From Vanilla planifolia (lineage: Eukaryota; Streptophyta; Magnoliopsida; Asparagales; Orchidaceae): a DNA stretch of 64,000 nt. A program made the translations under genes and the position numbers. This document shows, piece after piece, positions 1 through 12,078 of the stretch. The notes under the pieces are model-generated. The model did not search any database, was not told the origin of the DNA, and worked only from the letters and a program-made list of their open reading frames with translations. The first letter of the stretch is position 1, and every line of letters starts with the position of its first letter. The stretch covers positions 16,029,755 through 16,093,754 of the forward strand of contig CM043868.1 of the NCBI GenBank assembly GCA_023846275.1. The letters are read 5' to 3'.

Positions 1-2509
1 TTTTTATTTATAAAATGTTAAATAATAAAAAACCACTCTTAAATGTTTTTTAAATAATAATGCTTTTTATGATTTAACATAGAAGCTTTCATATATGTAT
101 AATAAATTTCTCATTTTTTATTTATAAATCTCTTTTCTAAATTTTAAATATTTATTAAAATCTTTTTTTAAATAATTATTTAACATAAATTCTATATTGT
201 AATAGATAAATATCACATGCACACATACACCTCTCTTTTATATGATTATAAAAATAGATTCATATTAAAATATTTGAAGTAGAAAAATCTCCTTTAAATA
301 ATGTCTCTCTTAATATACAATATCTTAATTTAGAGATAAGTATAGCCATTTTTTTTAAAATATTTGTCATATAACTTTTTCTTATAATTATGTGATCTAA
401 ACTTCTCTTTAAAATTATAGTGAAATTAAACACATATTGGATTATGAGAACTCACAATTCCATTGGAAAATAAAAAAATGCTCAAACCTTGTTAGCATCA
501 TTTAAACATTTCAATTTATTATCTCAAATCATCTTTTACTATTAAAATATAGTCACATACAACCCACATAGTTATATTCTAAAACATGATATCTAAAATA
601 ATTTTAGTAAAATATTTTTGACTAAGTCATCTCTTTATTTTTCATCTTCTTAGCTCCTATGAAATTTATCAATATGATATCAATTATTTCAATACTAAGA
701 AAAAAGTAAGTTAATTGATAGTAGTTTAATAAACAATTATTTATACATATAAGTCAATACAAGTTTTGGATAATGTTATATGTTTAGTTAATATCTTCAA
801 AAGAAAATAAATAAATTAAAAGATGTCAAACTAATTATGAATATGAAATAAAAAGTTTTTTAAACTTCTTTTTCACTATTTTTTAATTTCGTTTCTTTAT
901 TTAATATTTGAAGTAGAAAAAATATTCACTATAAAACTTTAATAATTTATCGTTTTTCTTTTGTATAAATGAAATCTCTTCCTGAAACATCTTTTGAAAA
1001 TATCTTTTTAGAATACTTTTTCTATGTAAAAACTATCATCGAATAGGGCTTTCATCTTTCTCCTTCCTTGGATTAAAATTTTCTTATTTTAAATTCTGTT
1101 AATATTGAGTTTGAATGAAGTTAATTTAGCAAATAGTTTTCAAAAGACTTCAAACTTTACATGCTCAAGTGGCTAGTTGAAACTTTTATATTAAAAGCTG
1201 TCAAAGATCACAAGTTTACAATATTTTTTATTGGCCCTAATTGAAGTAATTTTTATTAATATAATACCAAGAATTCTACATTTTAATAAATTATATTCTT
1301 TATGAAATTTAAATGTAATAAAACTTTGTAAATAAAGTTCATATAGTTTTCTCCATTTTTTATGTTATAAGTTTCTTATAAGAGTGTTATCAAATTTAAT
1401 GCCATACTTGTTTGTTAATCTTAAGATTTTTAATTCAAACTTGTTTGATTTTTTATAAACACAAAATTTACTCATATTTATATTAAATGTTAAAGTATTT
1501 AATTAGATGGTCGGTTGACATGTAACATCTCTCATCTTTCTGGGATATGTCAATTATAAAAGAAGATTGGGAATCAAATACAAGATCGACGTTTTTTAGT
1601 TATTTAAGTCCCACAAAACTTCAACTTCAACTAATCAATAGTTGTTCTATTATGTAGGATGTACGACATCTCTTAAATAATCAAATAATGCAAGATTTGC
1701 CTCGATTTTTTATGCAAAGAATAACAACAACAAAATTGATAGTCATGAATCTTTTCTCGAAAATGAGATTTTAAGATAATAATGACATCACCTTGCCAAA
1801 TTTTTAGATTATTTTATAATATATCTCTCAATTATTGATGAATATATCAATGAAATTAGTTTAAACGAAAAAAGAAAAATAAAATGTGAAATCTAAAGAA
1901 TGGACGAGGAGACAATAAAAAAAATCAGTTATCTTTCTTAATATTTTTTTCTTTTTCTTCTTGCTTAATCTAATAGATAACAAATGTCATAAAGAAATAC
2001 TTATCACTCAAGTAAAATATTACAATTTGAAAAATTTTTCCAATGATATCTTTTATAGAGTAAGGATTGTTGAAATAATATGAATAGATATGAACATCAT
2101 TTTCATTAAGCTAAAGAAGTTTGCAATAAAAATATTTTTAAAACTTGTCGACAAACGTGTGAATTCAATTTCAAGAATAAACTTGTACATTCAAAAATAA
2201 GAATAGTAATAAAAAAGATTAGATTAACTTTCATAAATTCAAATTAGCAACATGCATAATTCTCTTAAAATAATCCAACGTAATTATCTTAAACTTAATT
2301 AGAATGTTGACTAGATAAATTATCACATTGCTAAATGACATAAGACGAGAATGAAACGAACAGCAACCATTTACTTAATACGTTAACGCATTTTAGGTGG
2401 CAAGGCGCATCCAGCGATAAGTCCACTTTCTTATCTCTATTTCCACGACGCCGTATTAAAATGTTCGCCAAAACCAAAAGCAAGCGGACTAAACGAAGCT
2501 GCCTGACTT
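1..2509. other. AT-rich 5' flank of PPCK copy A, no gene seen
   Basis: Very AT-rich sequence with no supportable coding region; the short open frames have no recognisable motifs and are not kept open in units B and C. It aligns with 21010-23000 and 44140-47790. Near 900, about 1.2 kb present in unit C (about 45039-46245) is missing and the junction carries a filler of about 20 bp matching sequence near 268-289. Confidence 0.7.
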
Positions 2510-2583
2510 GTGGGTCCCATTTAAAATAGTAATTTATTATAATGCACATGGTTCCGTTTCCAGGCTAAGAAAATGGGCCCCAC
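2510..2583 (+). promoter_or_regulatory. Pair of TCP-like sites upstream of PPCK A
   Basis: GTGGGTCC (2510-2517) and GGCCCCAC (2576-2583) fit the two orientations of the class I TCP consensus GTGGGNCC. They sit about 350-420 bp before the kinase start and recur in unit C (47789-47796 and 47855-47862) and in unit B (near 22976 and 23040). Preservation in all three units is partly expected from recent duplication, so function is inferred. Confidence 0.35.
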
Positions 2584-2879
2584 TTCATCGAAAGAACAGC
2601 CAGCAACTAAGTTAACGGACGAGTAACCTCCGCTGAACCGTACCTATGGTTTGACGTCGGAGACTTGTCCGACTCTTTAAAGTATAACTTTCGGAAGACC
2701 GTACTAGCCTCTAGGTATAACTTTATAATTGGCTTTGTAACTTTTTGTCTGTGCTATTTGGGAGGGTAGTGTCGGTAGTCCAGAAAAAGTTGAGTGCTTT
2801 TCTGCAGTACAATTAAATGAGGTATGACGAAGTCTCAAACGGAATATGCCGAGGATATTTCAGTCCATTACACGGTTTC

Positions 2880-2887
2880 TATAAATA
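2880..2887 (+). promoter_or_regulatory. TATA box of PPCK A
   Basis: TATAAATA lies 45 bp before the ATG and is conserved at 23367-23374 and 48193-48200. It would give a 5' leader of only about 15-25 nt. Just upstream (2853-2860) is GGATATTT, whose complement AAATATCC resembles but does not equal the evening element AAAATATCT; this too is shared by all copies. Confidence 0.65.
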
Positions 2888-2931
2888 GATGTGCAGCAGA
2901 TTGATGAGGTGGCGAAGTTGTAGAGTAAAGA

Positions 2932-3920
2932 ATGAGCAAGGAACTGCAAAAGAATTACAGCATCGGAGAGGAGATCGGCCATGGCCGGTTTGGTGTGGTC
3001 TTCCGGTGCCACTCCCTGGATTCTGGCGAGGTCTACGCCGTCAAGTCCGTCGACAAGTCCCTCCTCGCTGACCCCGTCGATCTCGACGGTGCAGAGCGGG
3101 AGGCCAAAATCGGTCAAATAGCCGCCGCCGGGAATCCTCATGTGGTTCAGATACACTCGGCGTACGAGGACGAGGTGTCGATTCATCTCGTGATGGATCT
3201 ATGCGAAGGAGGTGACTTATTCGACCGGATCGCGGCTGGGGGAGGAGCGCCGATGCGAGAGGAAGAGGCGGCAGAGCTGATGCAGGCGCTGATGGAGGCG
3301 GTGGCTTTGTGTCACCGGCGGGGAGTGGCGCATCGGGACTTGAAGCCGGATAATATTATGTTCGATGGGAAGGGGAGGTTGCTGCTCGCGGATTTCGGAT
3401 CGGCGGAATGCTTTGGGGACGGGAGGGCGATGAGGGGAATCGTTGGGACGCCGTACTACGTAGCGCCTGAGGTTCTTGCGGGGAGGGATTACGGGGAGAA
3501 GGTGGATGTGTGGAGCGCAGGGGTTGTGCTCTACATAATGCTGGGGGGCATACCACCCTTTTATGGCGACACCGCGGCGGAGATCTTTGAGGCAGTGCTG
3601 AGGGGGAATCTTCGCTTTCCAACGAGGATTTTTGGCAGAGTGTCGCCATCGGCGAAGGATCTCATCCGCAGGATGCTCTGCAAGGACGTCTCCCGCCGAT
3701 TCTCTGCCGAGCAAGTTCTCAGTAAGTCTCACCTTGTCTCTCTTCTTGGCTTCAGATCTTTCCTGCATTAAAGATGTGAAGTTATCTTGATTTCTTCATC
3801 TTGCGTCTCTAGCTTGACTTATTTATACATCGTTTATAATCTGAGAGGGAATTTTTGTAACCAGGGCATCCATGGCTTACAAGCCGCAGTGGAACAAGGT
3901 GCTTGGTGGATCTGACTTGA
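2932..3920 (+). CDS. PPCK: Phosphoenolpyruvate carboxylase kinase, copy A (two exons)
   Basis: Cytosolic Ser/Thr kinase of the CDPK/CaMK-related group that phosphorylates the N-terminal serine of PEP carboxylase and lowers its malate sensitivity. Exons are 2932-3721 and 3865-3920. Donor GTAAGT at 3722 and acceptor CAG ending 3864 join a phase-1 codon and restore the family's VLRHPW motif; the spliced protein is 281 residues, normal for PPCK. Visible motifs: glycine loop 16-21 (GHGRFG), ATP lysine K38, HRDLKPDN with catalytic D136, DFG at 154-156, APE at 178-180, and PPCK-typical DFGSAE and FYGDTAAEIFEAV. It is only a kinase domain, with no EF hands or autoinhibitory tail, as expected for PPCK. 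If the 143-bp intron is retained, the frame runs 16 further codons to a stop at 3769-3771 and loses the HPW end. It differs from copy C at four residues (76, 97, 104, 110). PPCK activity is known to be set mainly by expression. It appears intact. Confidence 0.92.
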
Positions 3921-4990
3921 AGCATAACTAGAATGGAGAAGAGGATATAGAGGATTTCTAGCAAGATCTCTGCTTCTGTAGATATATGACTTTGATCTGC
4001 TAAACTATCCGATCGAGTTTTTCCCTTTTCTGCTTCTGTAGATCTCTGCTGCTTGTTTTCTTCCCTGTACATTTGTTTCAGCGTTTAGTTAAAGCCGTTC
4101 TTGTTGCTTGCTTGAACCTGAAGAAAGGGACATTAACAAGTTGTATTTGCGGACTTTTGCTGCTACGGCAAAGTAAGTTTAGAAAACCTTTAATTGGATC
4201 CAAATTGTGTTCGAAATTCAAAGATTCCAAATAGACCTTTCAAGGATTTTGATGTGTGAGAACAACATGGAAGAGATGTGAGGAAGAATAAATGAAAAAA
4301 TAAATAAATAAAATAAATAAAAGGAAATTACATGTGCTTTTCATGGACCCGGGAGGGAACACTCAATCGCATATTCCAGGTTTATGCTTTACCTTTCATT
4401 CACTATTGGATTCCGTTCTCAAAAAAAAATAAAAATAAAAATAAAAAAGCAAATTAAATACTCTAGCGAGCTTAAGCAAAGCAAATTGTATTTAAATAAA
4501 CGGTTGTGATGCATTTCGTCACAACTGGTCAATTATCACGCACCGTCCATTGCTAAAGGATGGTACTTATTTTAATGGAACCATGTTTTATAAATCAATA
4601 ATGGCATTATCTCAAAAGCATATTGTGACGTACCATTTCTTCTCACGTCCATCACACAATAAAGGAACGATCATAGTTGAGATGAAGGTAAATTAATGGA
4701 TGTTGTCATGCCATGTCAGCAAATTATACATAATTGATGTGATGATGAGGACTCCAGAGACTTTTTAAAAGGTAATAACGTGGAGGGACCAAGAAAAGAA
4801 AAAGTGGAATGAAACTTTTTTGTATCTTAAGATATGTAAACCGGAAAAGGTCAATTTTAGTTTTGATAATTGGGTTTGGATTGGTCTGAAGGCTGGACTG
4901 CTTTCAAGCAACATGTTAAGGATCAGTCTTGTTTGGTTGGTTTTTTTTTTAGCAACTTAAGGCCAAGATATATCAAATATTATTATATTT
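3921..4990. other. 3' flank of PPCK A, conserved in all units
   Basis: Contains the probable 3' UTR and downstream DNA. It is nearly identical to 30527-31600 in unit B and clearly less like 49234-50370 in unit C, which has an extra stretch of about 55 bp near 49415-49470. No coding frame is supported; the open frame on the opposite strand (3809-4072) overlaps exon 2 and is a shadow. Confidence 0.7.
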
Positions 4991-4991
4991 T

Positions 4992-5345
4992 GACGTAATG
5001 CAGCCTCATGGATCTCATTGCATTTCGAAGTAACCATTGAAACAAAGTTACAAGCTACATGTCACGTTCCAATTGCAAGCGCGGTCTTTGGCAAATGCGG
5101 TTCAAAAAATGGCCAGGGATTATCTAATAAAGTCTCCAAAAAGCGCTTTTTTATTCCAAAACCCAAAAAAATATGTGAAATTAGAAGGAATTTTATTAAA
5201 TATTTTCAACAATATATTACAAAATATATATTATTTTTTTAATAATATGTATTTTTTAAAAAAATAATTTTATTTATTAATTGTTTTGATATTTGCTAAT
5301 AGTTATATAAAATTTATCTTAGAATATTGAATGGTTATAGTTAAA
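4992..5345. repeat. Block of about 350 bp present in units A and B, absent from C
   Basis: Starts after 'gacgtaatgca' and contains a less AT-rich core (about 5010-5170). It is almost identical to about 31598-31950 in unit B. In unit C the flanks join directly near 50371. It may be an insertion in the ancestor of A and B or a deletion in C; no clean target duplication or terminal repeats are visible. Confidence 0.6.
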
Positions 5346-8300
5346 TAGCTTAATATTATGTTTTTTGTTTCATTTATTTATGAAAAAAACTTAAACATAT
5401 TATTAAATTATTTGATTTAATATTGTTTTTTGAATATATATAAATATAAGTTTAATTTTCTTCAAGTGCTTGAATAGCTATTGGTATATATGATACTTGA
5501 TAATATTGATAAAGATTTTATTGAGACTCATACTTAAAATAATTTTCATTTGAAACAAAATTTTAATAATTATAAACTAAAATTAGTCAAATCTCATATT
5601 AAAAATTAAATATAATATTAAAATTTTAATATAGTGCTTATGTATAGACTTACACTTTTTATGTTTTTGAATATTTACTTACGATATATTGAGCTAAACT
5701 ATGCTTACAAGCTACAAATATACTTGTTTCATCATCTAGGCTTGAAAGACATTAAGATGGCAATGCAATAAGATTAAAAAGCATACAATCATAACGTATT
5801 AATACAAAAAAGTTTATAAACTATACTTCAAGAATGATATAAAAATAAATATATATAGTCAAAAAAATGATAGAAAAACATAATAATTAAAATTTTATAA
5901 CAAACAAAATCCAACCTCTCAGATATGCATATAGAAAAAAGAGGTGAGGATTAAACAAAAAAAAAAAAGAATGTAAAAGAGATAAAACCAACTCATAACA
6001 ATGAGGTCATTGCCCTAGTAATTACAGATGTTGATCCAAGTTTTGCAAATGAAAAAAATGATGGAGGGAACAGCTACTCCTTAATGAAGCGTGCCTTGCT
6101 AGCCTCACTACTTTGTCATAACATCACTTTTCTACTATTGCTTTCTGTCTCACCATTATCTTAACAATAATTTGTTCTCTTGAAATGGTCCTACTTGAGG
6201 GTCATCTTTCATATTTTAGAAACCTAAATGAATTCAGCTCTTTTTTAATTGATAAAATTCTATTTGTGATTTTCTTAAGACAAAAAAAAAACTATTACCA
6301 CAATAATACACATCTTACTTGAAATATGACATTATTCAAGCAGTTGCTCTTTATTTTTTATCGTTAAAAATTTTATGTAATAGAATCTTTTTGTTACTTA
6401 AGATATTATAAATAGCTTGTCATTGATATTTTTTAAATAAGTTTAATGACAAAAACTTAAAACAAATAAAATAATCATGATTTTTATTATTTTTATATAT
6501 ATGTTTGTTTGATGATTTAATTTTTCTCATCATTATTGATGAGAAATGTAACTTTTGTACTATAAATAATTATCTATTTATTACAAAAATTCATCCAATT
6601 AAAAGACATTTATTTAGTTATTTATTTTTATTTTATATAAAAATATTTATTTGTTTATATCAATAATAAACAAAAAAAAGATAACAAAGTCAATCATCAA
6701 ATATATTGACACTGTTTAATTTGAAGTAAAAAATCGTATATTTATGAAAAATAATATTATTTTTTTATTAATAAAAGTTTTATTAGGTGTTAAAATAAAG
6801 AAAATTATAAGATAGCCAATGTTATGGACTTTAATGTAGTTTCAGTTGTTGAGATATAAAGTTGATCGTGCAAGTAATCCAATGATTATATTGTCCCCTT
6901 ATTATGCAGTATTGCATGTTTTATCTCATGTTTTTGCACCTCTTCCATCATAGCTTGATGTCTTAATACATTGCCATGGTGATGAAATGCATACTTGAAC
7001 ATTACCATGAAAATATTGTGTATGAAAAAAAATTTATATACTATGTCAATGGAGGGCTCTTTAATAGCATCACATGACATAAACATTAAATGATAACAAT
7101 TTGGAGAAGTACTCATTACTATGATATCAATTCTATATGCCTTTCCTATATCATCGGATAAAAAAATTATTAAATTTTGTGTTCGTTATGCCATATGAAA
7201 GAAAGCATAATATTTATATGAATTAAGTGTGATTGCTAATCAATAAAATCATTCTTAACCTTTCAACAATGCTTGTGAGTAAGATCAAATATATCAAGAT
7301 AGGTGATACAAGACAAATTGTATCTTTTGAGTTGATCTAGTTTGTTATATAAGTCTTTTTTTTTTTCTTATATTTTTTAGCTCATTGTAGAGGTTAATAT
7401 ATCATATATGAGACATTTATAATTTTAAGTTACTTATGTAAATATTCTTATATTTTCTATAGTTTTGTCATTTAGTTTAAGCCTAGAATTTAATTATGAC
7501 TTTTATTAAGATTAATGTTTTGATCCAAGATACAAAATTTTGACAAACATAATATTAATACATTTGAAAAAGATAAAAAATATAATGACACAAAAGTTTT
7601 AACCGACTAACCTCAATTTATCAAAATAAGCTTAATTCTTGTTTGTTAAATGGATGGAATTTCTTCAAGATTATAAATTTATTTTGAAGCATAGAGTTGG
7701 TATATAGTGTTGATGTGAAAAAAGAATTAAAAAATTAGAATAAAAACATACTTAGAGCAAAGACAATAAAGTAATTATCGTTATAGCAAAATCGAAAAAG
7801 ACCAACTAGATTTGAACAAGTTTCATTGTAAGTGTGTTCTTGATCAAAATAGTTCGATTTGGCATAGTTTGATGTGGGTTAGCATTTTCCAGCCTGATTT
7901 GTTTTGTTTCAACTAGGTTCAATGCCGCTCAGCTTTGGTTATACATGTTTAAGCTTAGTTTGGTTTTATTCGATGCAATTTAATCCACTTCTAGTTTGGC
8001 TTGGTTTGGTTTAATCCAATTATTTTTTTTGCGCAATTTAGATCAATTCAACTAATCTAAGCTATGTATGGCTCATGTTGACCTTATTCAACATGTGCTA
8101 ACCCAGATCGAGGCGATTAAGCATGATTTGGGCATTCAAACATGGTCTAACTTGAACCAAGGGCACTGTAAGTGCGATTTAGTGAGTCGAGCTAGCTTTG
8201 AGACATTTGGGATGTGGATGGGCTTAAGGGTGTCAAATAAGTGTGCATGGTGAGGGTCAATGTGATTAGGGGCAACCTACTGTATTGAAATTGGTTGGAC

Positions 8301-9736
8301 AATTTCTAGACCCTTCTAAGCAACATGGGCAAGGGAATGAGGTTGCTATGCAACTCACATGAGGGCACCTTTAGGAGGAGAGAAATGTTTTGCAAAGCAT
8401 GTCTATTTGGGTGGTGTATCAACTCAATATAGGTGATCTTGGTGGCTTGGGAAAGGTGTGCTCGAAAACTTGGGAAGAAAAAGTTATGAAAATCTATGAA
8501 AGAGGAAGTTTCAATGTGCACATAGTTCTTCCCATATCTTGCAACAGGTAGGAATGAGACGCTTCTTGTAGCAATATGTGATGGATGATGCCAAATCTAC
8601 TTCGGATTTGTTTTCTTTTTTTTATTTTGGCGTCAGTGTTTCTTGAGAAATTCGATGATGGGTGATGGGTGTTGTTTCTTTTATTTGTTTCTTCACATAG
8701 AATAAGACAATTAAGATAAATGTTTTGGTTTTAAGAGCATTTAAGATTACTTGATTAAGTAAGAACTCTCACATTCTTCACCATGAAGGTCCAAATATTT
8801 CATTAAGAGCTCTCATATTCATGATCATGAACTCTAAATTAATGGTGGTTATATATACATGTGATCTAATTACTGATTCATATTTTAGAGGTTTCATTGT
8901 AAAGAAAATGAATTCTAAGAGAGTTATAGAGAAGTTAGGGTGGAAAACAAATTTGTTCATGTTGAAAAATAATTTTTATTGGTCCCAAAAAGATGTGATG
9001 TTGCTTGAATCGTATTCATTAGTGGGAATTAACATATAGTTAAATAAATAAAATAGAATATAGGTATATGTACTTTAACAATATTCATCAAAACATAGGA
9101 ATGAATTAAGCATACATATGCAGAAACATCAAAACGAAGATAATCGAGATCACATATCCAACCAATTTTAAGGAATGTGAATCATAATAATAAATTCCAT
9201 CACTAATCATCGAAATAAGGTGTTGAATTTGTGGAGATAAGTCACCCATTGAAGATAATACAATGATATTATGTATTCAGATTAACTTATGAATTCTAAT
9301 CTACCAACAAACTTTTTCTATCACTTGGAGTGTATCTACTAAAAATCATCCTAGAATTAGTTAATCACCAATTACTAATCCTCTTACAATTCTTCTCTAA
9401 AGTATCTAATACAGGCCTAACAAAAGCACATGATATTAGAGCAAACAAAAAACATTATTAATATACAAAAAATACAACATGAATGCATCACTAGGATGGG
9501 TCTTGTTCCCTAAACAGGAAACATGAAAATAGATAAGGAACTTTCTTATTGATGGATAATGTAATAACACAGGTTCAATATAATCCTCCCTTTTCAAGTG
9601 ACTTAAGTAACAAATCAATAATAAGACATATTATAAAGATAACATAAGGTTCAAACATAAATAAGTGGATGTCATAAAAAGCAACATCCAAATACTCTTC
9701 AAGAAGATTTTGAAGTTTTTCAAAATTAATTAATTA

Positions 9737-9778
<42 letters not shown>

Positions 9779-10054
9779 TAGTTATGTAAAATAAAATTTT
9801 TTATTTTTTTTGTTTGATCTAGAATGGCTTTGTGTTTACATTTCAAATAAAATTGAAGAATAAAATATCTCAAATTTTGGAGCATATTAGTGTAGATGAG
9901 TTTAAAGTGATAATTTTGTTAAAATTGAAAGTTATTAGAAATTTCTAGAGATTTTAAGAAAAAAATTCTTATTAATTATTTCATCATGATTTAATGCAAC
10001 AATGGAAGACAGTACCAAGGGCTGCTGGCAGGTCATTTCAACTTATCAAAAGCG
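5346..10054. other. AT-rich downstream part of unit A, no gene seen
   Basis: Shared with units B and C. A slightly GC-richer stretch at about 7860-8560 holds a 61-codon open frame (8068-8253) that is interrupted by an in-frame stop in unit B, so it is not treated as a gene. (TTAA)n and (AT)n tracts occur at about 9726-9775. No known protein domain was recognised. Confidence 0.6.
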
Positions 10055-11353
10055 AGATATATATATATATATATTATGGATTTTGTTACATTTATTAATG
10101 AAAAAAATTTAAACTTATTATTAAATTATTTGATTTAGCATTATTTTGTTGAATACATATAAATATAAGTTTAATTTTCTTCAAGTGTTTGCATAACTAT
10201 TGGTATATATGATACTTGATAGTATTGATAAACATTTTATTTAGACTCATACTTAAAAAGATTTTAATTTGAAAGAAAATTGTAATAATTATAAACTAAA
10301 ATTAGTCAAATCTCATATTAAAAATTAAATATAATATTAAAATTTTAATATAACCCTTATGTATAGACTTACATTTTTTATATTTTTAAATATTTACTTA
10401 TAATATATTGAGCTAAATTATGCTTGCAACTCTTACAAATATACTTGCTTCATCGTCTAGGCTCTAAAGACATTAAGATGATAACACAATAAGTTTAAAA
10501 AGCATACGATCATAATGTATTAATACAAAAAATTTATAAACTATACTTCAAGAATGATATAAAAATAGATATATATAATCATGAAAAGGATAGAAAATCA
10601 TATTAATTAAAATTTTAAAACAAACAAAAGCCAACCTCTCAAATATGTGTATAGAAAAAAGAGGTGAGGATTAAACAAAAAAAAACTAGAAAAGACAAAA
10701 CTAACGCATAGCAATAAAGTCATTGTCATAATAATCACAGATGTTGATCTAAGTTTTGCAAACAGAAGCAGTGATGGAGGGCACTTTGTCATTGCATCGC
10801 TTTTCTACAGCTGCTTATGTGTCAACATTATCCTAATAATAATTTGTTCTCTTGAAGTGGTCCTATTAGAGGGCCATCCCTCATATTTTAGAAACCCAAT
10901 TGAATTCATCCCTTTTTCAAGTTGCTCTTTATTCAATCATTTGCTTTTTATTTCTTGTTGTAAAAATTTTTATGTAACATAATCCTTTCGTTACATAAGA
11001 CATCATAATTATCTTATCATTGATAGTTTTTTAAATAAGTTTAATGTTAAAATGTCACACCATTATAGAGAAATAATAATCCATTCATCACAAAAGTTCA
11101 TTCAATAAAAAGATATATTTATTTAGTTATTTATTTTTTTATTTAAAAATATTTATTTGTTAATATCAAGTAAAAAACAAATAAAAGATAATAAAGTCAA
11201 TCATCAAATATATTGATACTATTTAATGTGAAGTAAAAACTCACATATTTATGAAAAGTAATATTATTTTTTGATTAATAAAGGTTGGATTAGGTGTTAA
11301 AATAAAAAAAATTATAAGATAGTCAATGTTATGGACTTCACATTAAATAAATA
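10055..11353. repeat. Internal second copy of about 1.3 kb within unit A
   Basis: From about 10070 to 11336 the sequence repeats, in direct orientation, the segment at about 5350-6835. It is inserted between 'aacttatcaaaag' and the (GA)n tract, which are nearly adjacent in units B and C. In detail it resembles the corresponding part of unit B (about 31960-33060) more than unit A's own first copy, for example in the stretch at 10840-10940 against 32380-32480. Confidence 0.65.
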
Positions 11354-11404
11354 TGAGAGAGAGAGAGAGAGAAGCTATTAAGGTTAGGATAAAACAAGTA
11401 GAAG

Positions 11405-12078
11405 ATGTGTCGGTGAAGGTGTGCATGCGCGGTGAACGTGTGCATGCGATGAAGGGGTGCGCGCGGTGAAGAGGTCCCTACGCACGCGGTCAGGATGTGC
11501 TCGCGATGAAGGTGTGCGCACAGTGAGGGTTATGCATGCAGCCTGTGCGCGAGCTCGCAATGCTCTTTGTTTCATTGTGATCCGGTTAGCTCATACCTAT
11601 TGTCGCGAGGAACTCCTACACGCTAGGCGAGGTCTTCTTGAATTGGAAGTGTCTCTGGGTTTGGATCTCTATAAGCTGCTAAATAACACTGGAGAGCGCT
11701 GCATCCAAATACAGCTGTCTAGGGTTTATTGGTCAGGGCCGTGCTCTGGCGAACTGTGGAGGACGACTCAAAGGTGCGGCTTTTTCCTTTGAATTTCAAA
11801 TTCAAAATTAGATCTTTGGCGCTAGAGTGTACGTGTGGGGGTGCTAGCGCAGTATTAAAAGATTAGGTTGTTGTGCGGTGCAGATTACCACATTTCATTT
11901 GTTTGCGGTTATCTCGTGCGCAAGGGGAGGTGCGTGGTGCGCCTTTCCCACGCGCGGGAGCTGCTGAGTGTGCTGCTGCTGTCCTTGGCTGGGCCACTTG
12001 ACTTAGTGACGTGTGTTCGGCATTCTTCGGTGGCTGATCTGTAGTCAGGGTTACTGGAGTTTGATTTGTGAGTGTGAT
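11405..12078 (+). other. LINE-1 5' leader
   Basis: GC-rich stretch before the first ORF1 start codon, in sharp contrast to the AT-rich flank. Positions 11410-11540 hold short imperfect repeats built on 'gtgaaggtgtgc'. It probably contains the internal promoter expected of a LINE; this is inferred from position. Confidence 0.5.

Larger units (their letters stand above)
1..11404 (+). repeat. Tandem unit A (5' end outside window)
   Basis: First of three direct copies of a large duplicated segment. Sequence from base 1 onward aligns by eye with about 21010 in unit B and 44140 in unit C, through the kinase gene and on to a (GA)n tract followed by a shared 'aaaacaagtagaaga' at the end. The unit ends where LINE-1 begins. 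It differs from C by a roughly 1.2-kb loss near 900, an extra 340-350-bp block near 5.0-5.35 kb (shared with B), and an internal 1.3-kb duplication at about 10.06-11.35 kb. The boundary is defined by loss of similarity, so it is accurate only to tens of bases. Confidence 0.85.

Noticed and set aside
3217..3768. 183-codon frame antisense to PPCK (and 48530-49081)
   Set aside because: Shadow of the GC-rich kinase exon; no domain, and its changes follow kinase codon changes.
2932..3771. PPCK as a single-exon gene of 279 residues
   Set aside because: A perfect donor and acceptor restore the conserved VLRHPW end, so the two-exon model is preferred; the read-through is kept only as a possible isoform.
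8068..8253. 61-codon open frame repeated in all units (8068, about 34306, 53011) as a possible small gene
   Set aside because: The unit B version has an in-frame stop after 12 codons, and similarity between units is explained by the duplication; no known motif.
8306..8521. Antisense frames near 8306-8521, 34426-34659 and 53109-53300 as a conserved small protein
   Set aside because: Frames differ in start, end and phase between units; likely chance frames in a moderately GC-rich stretch.
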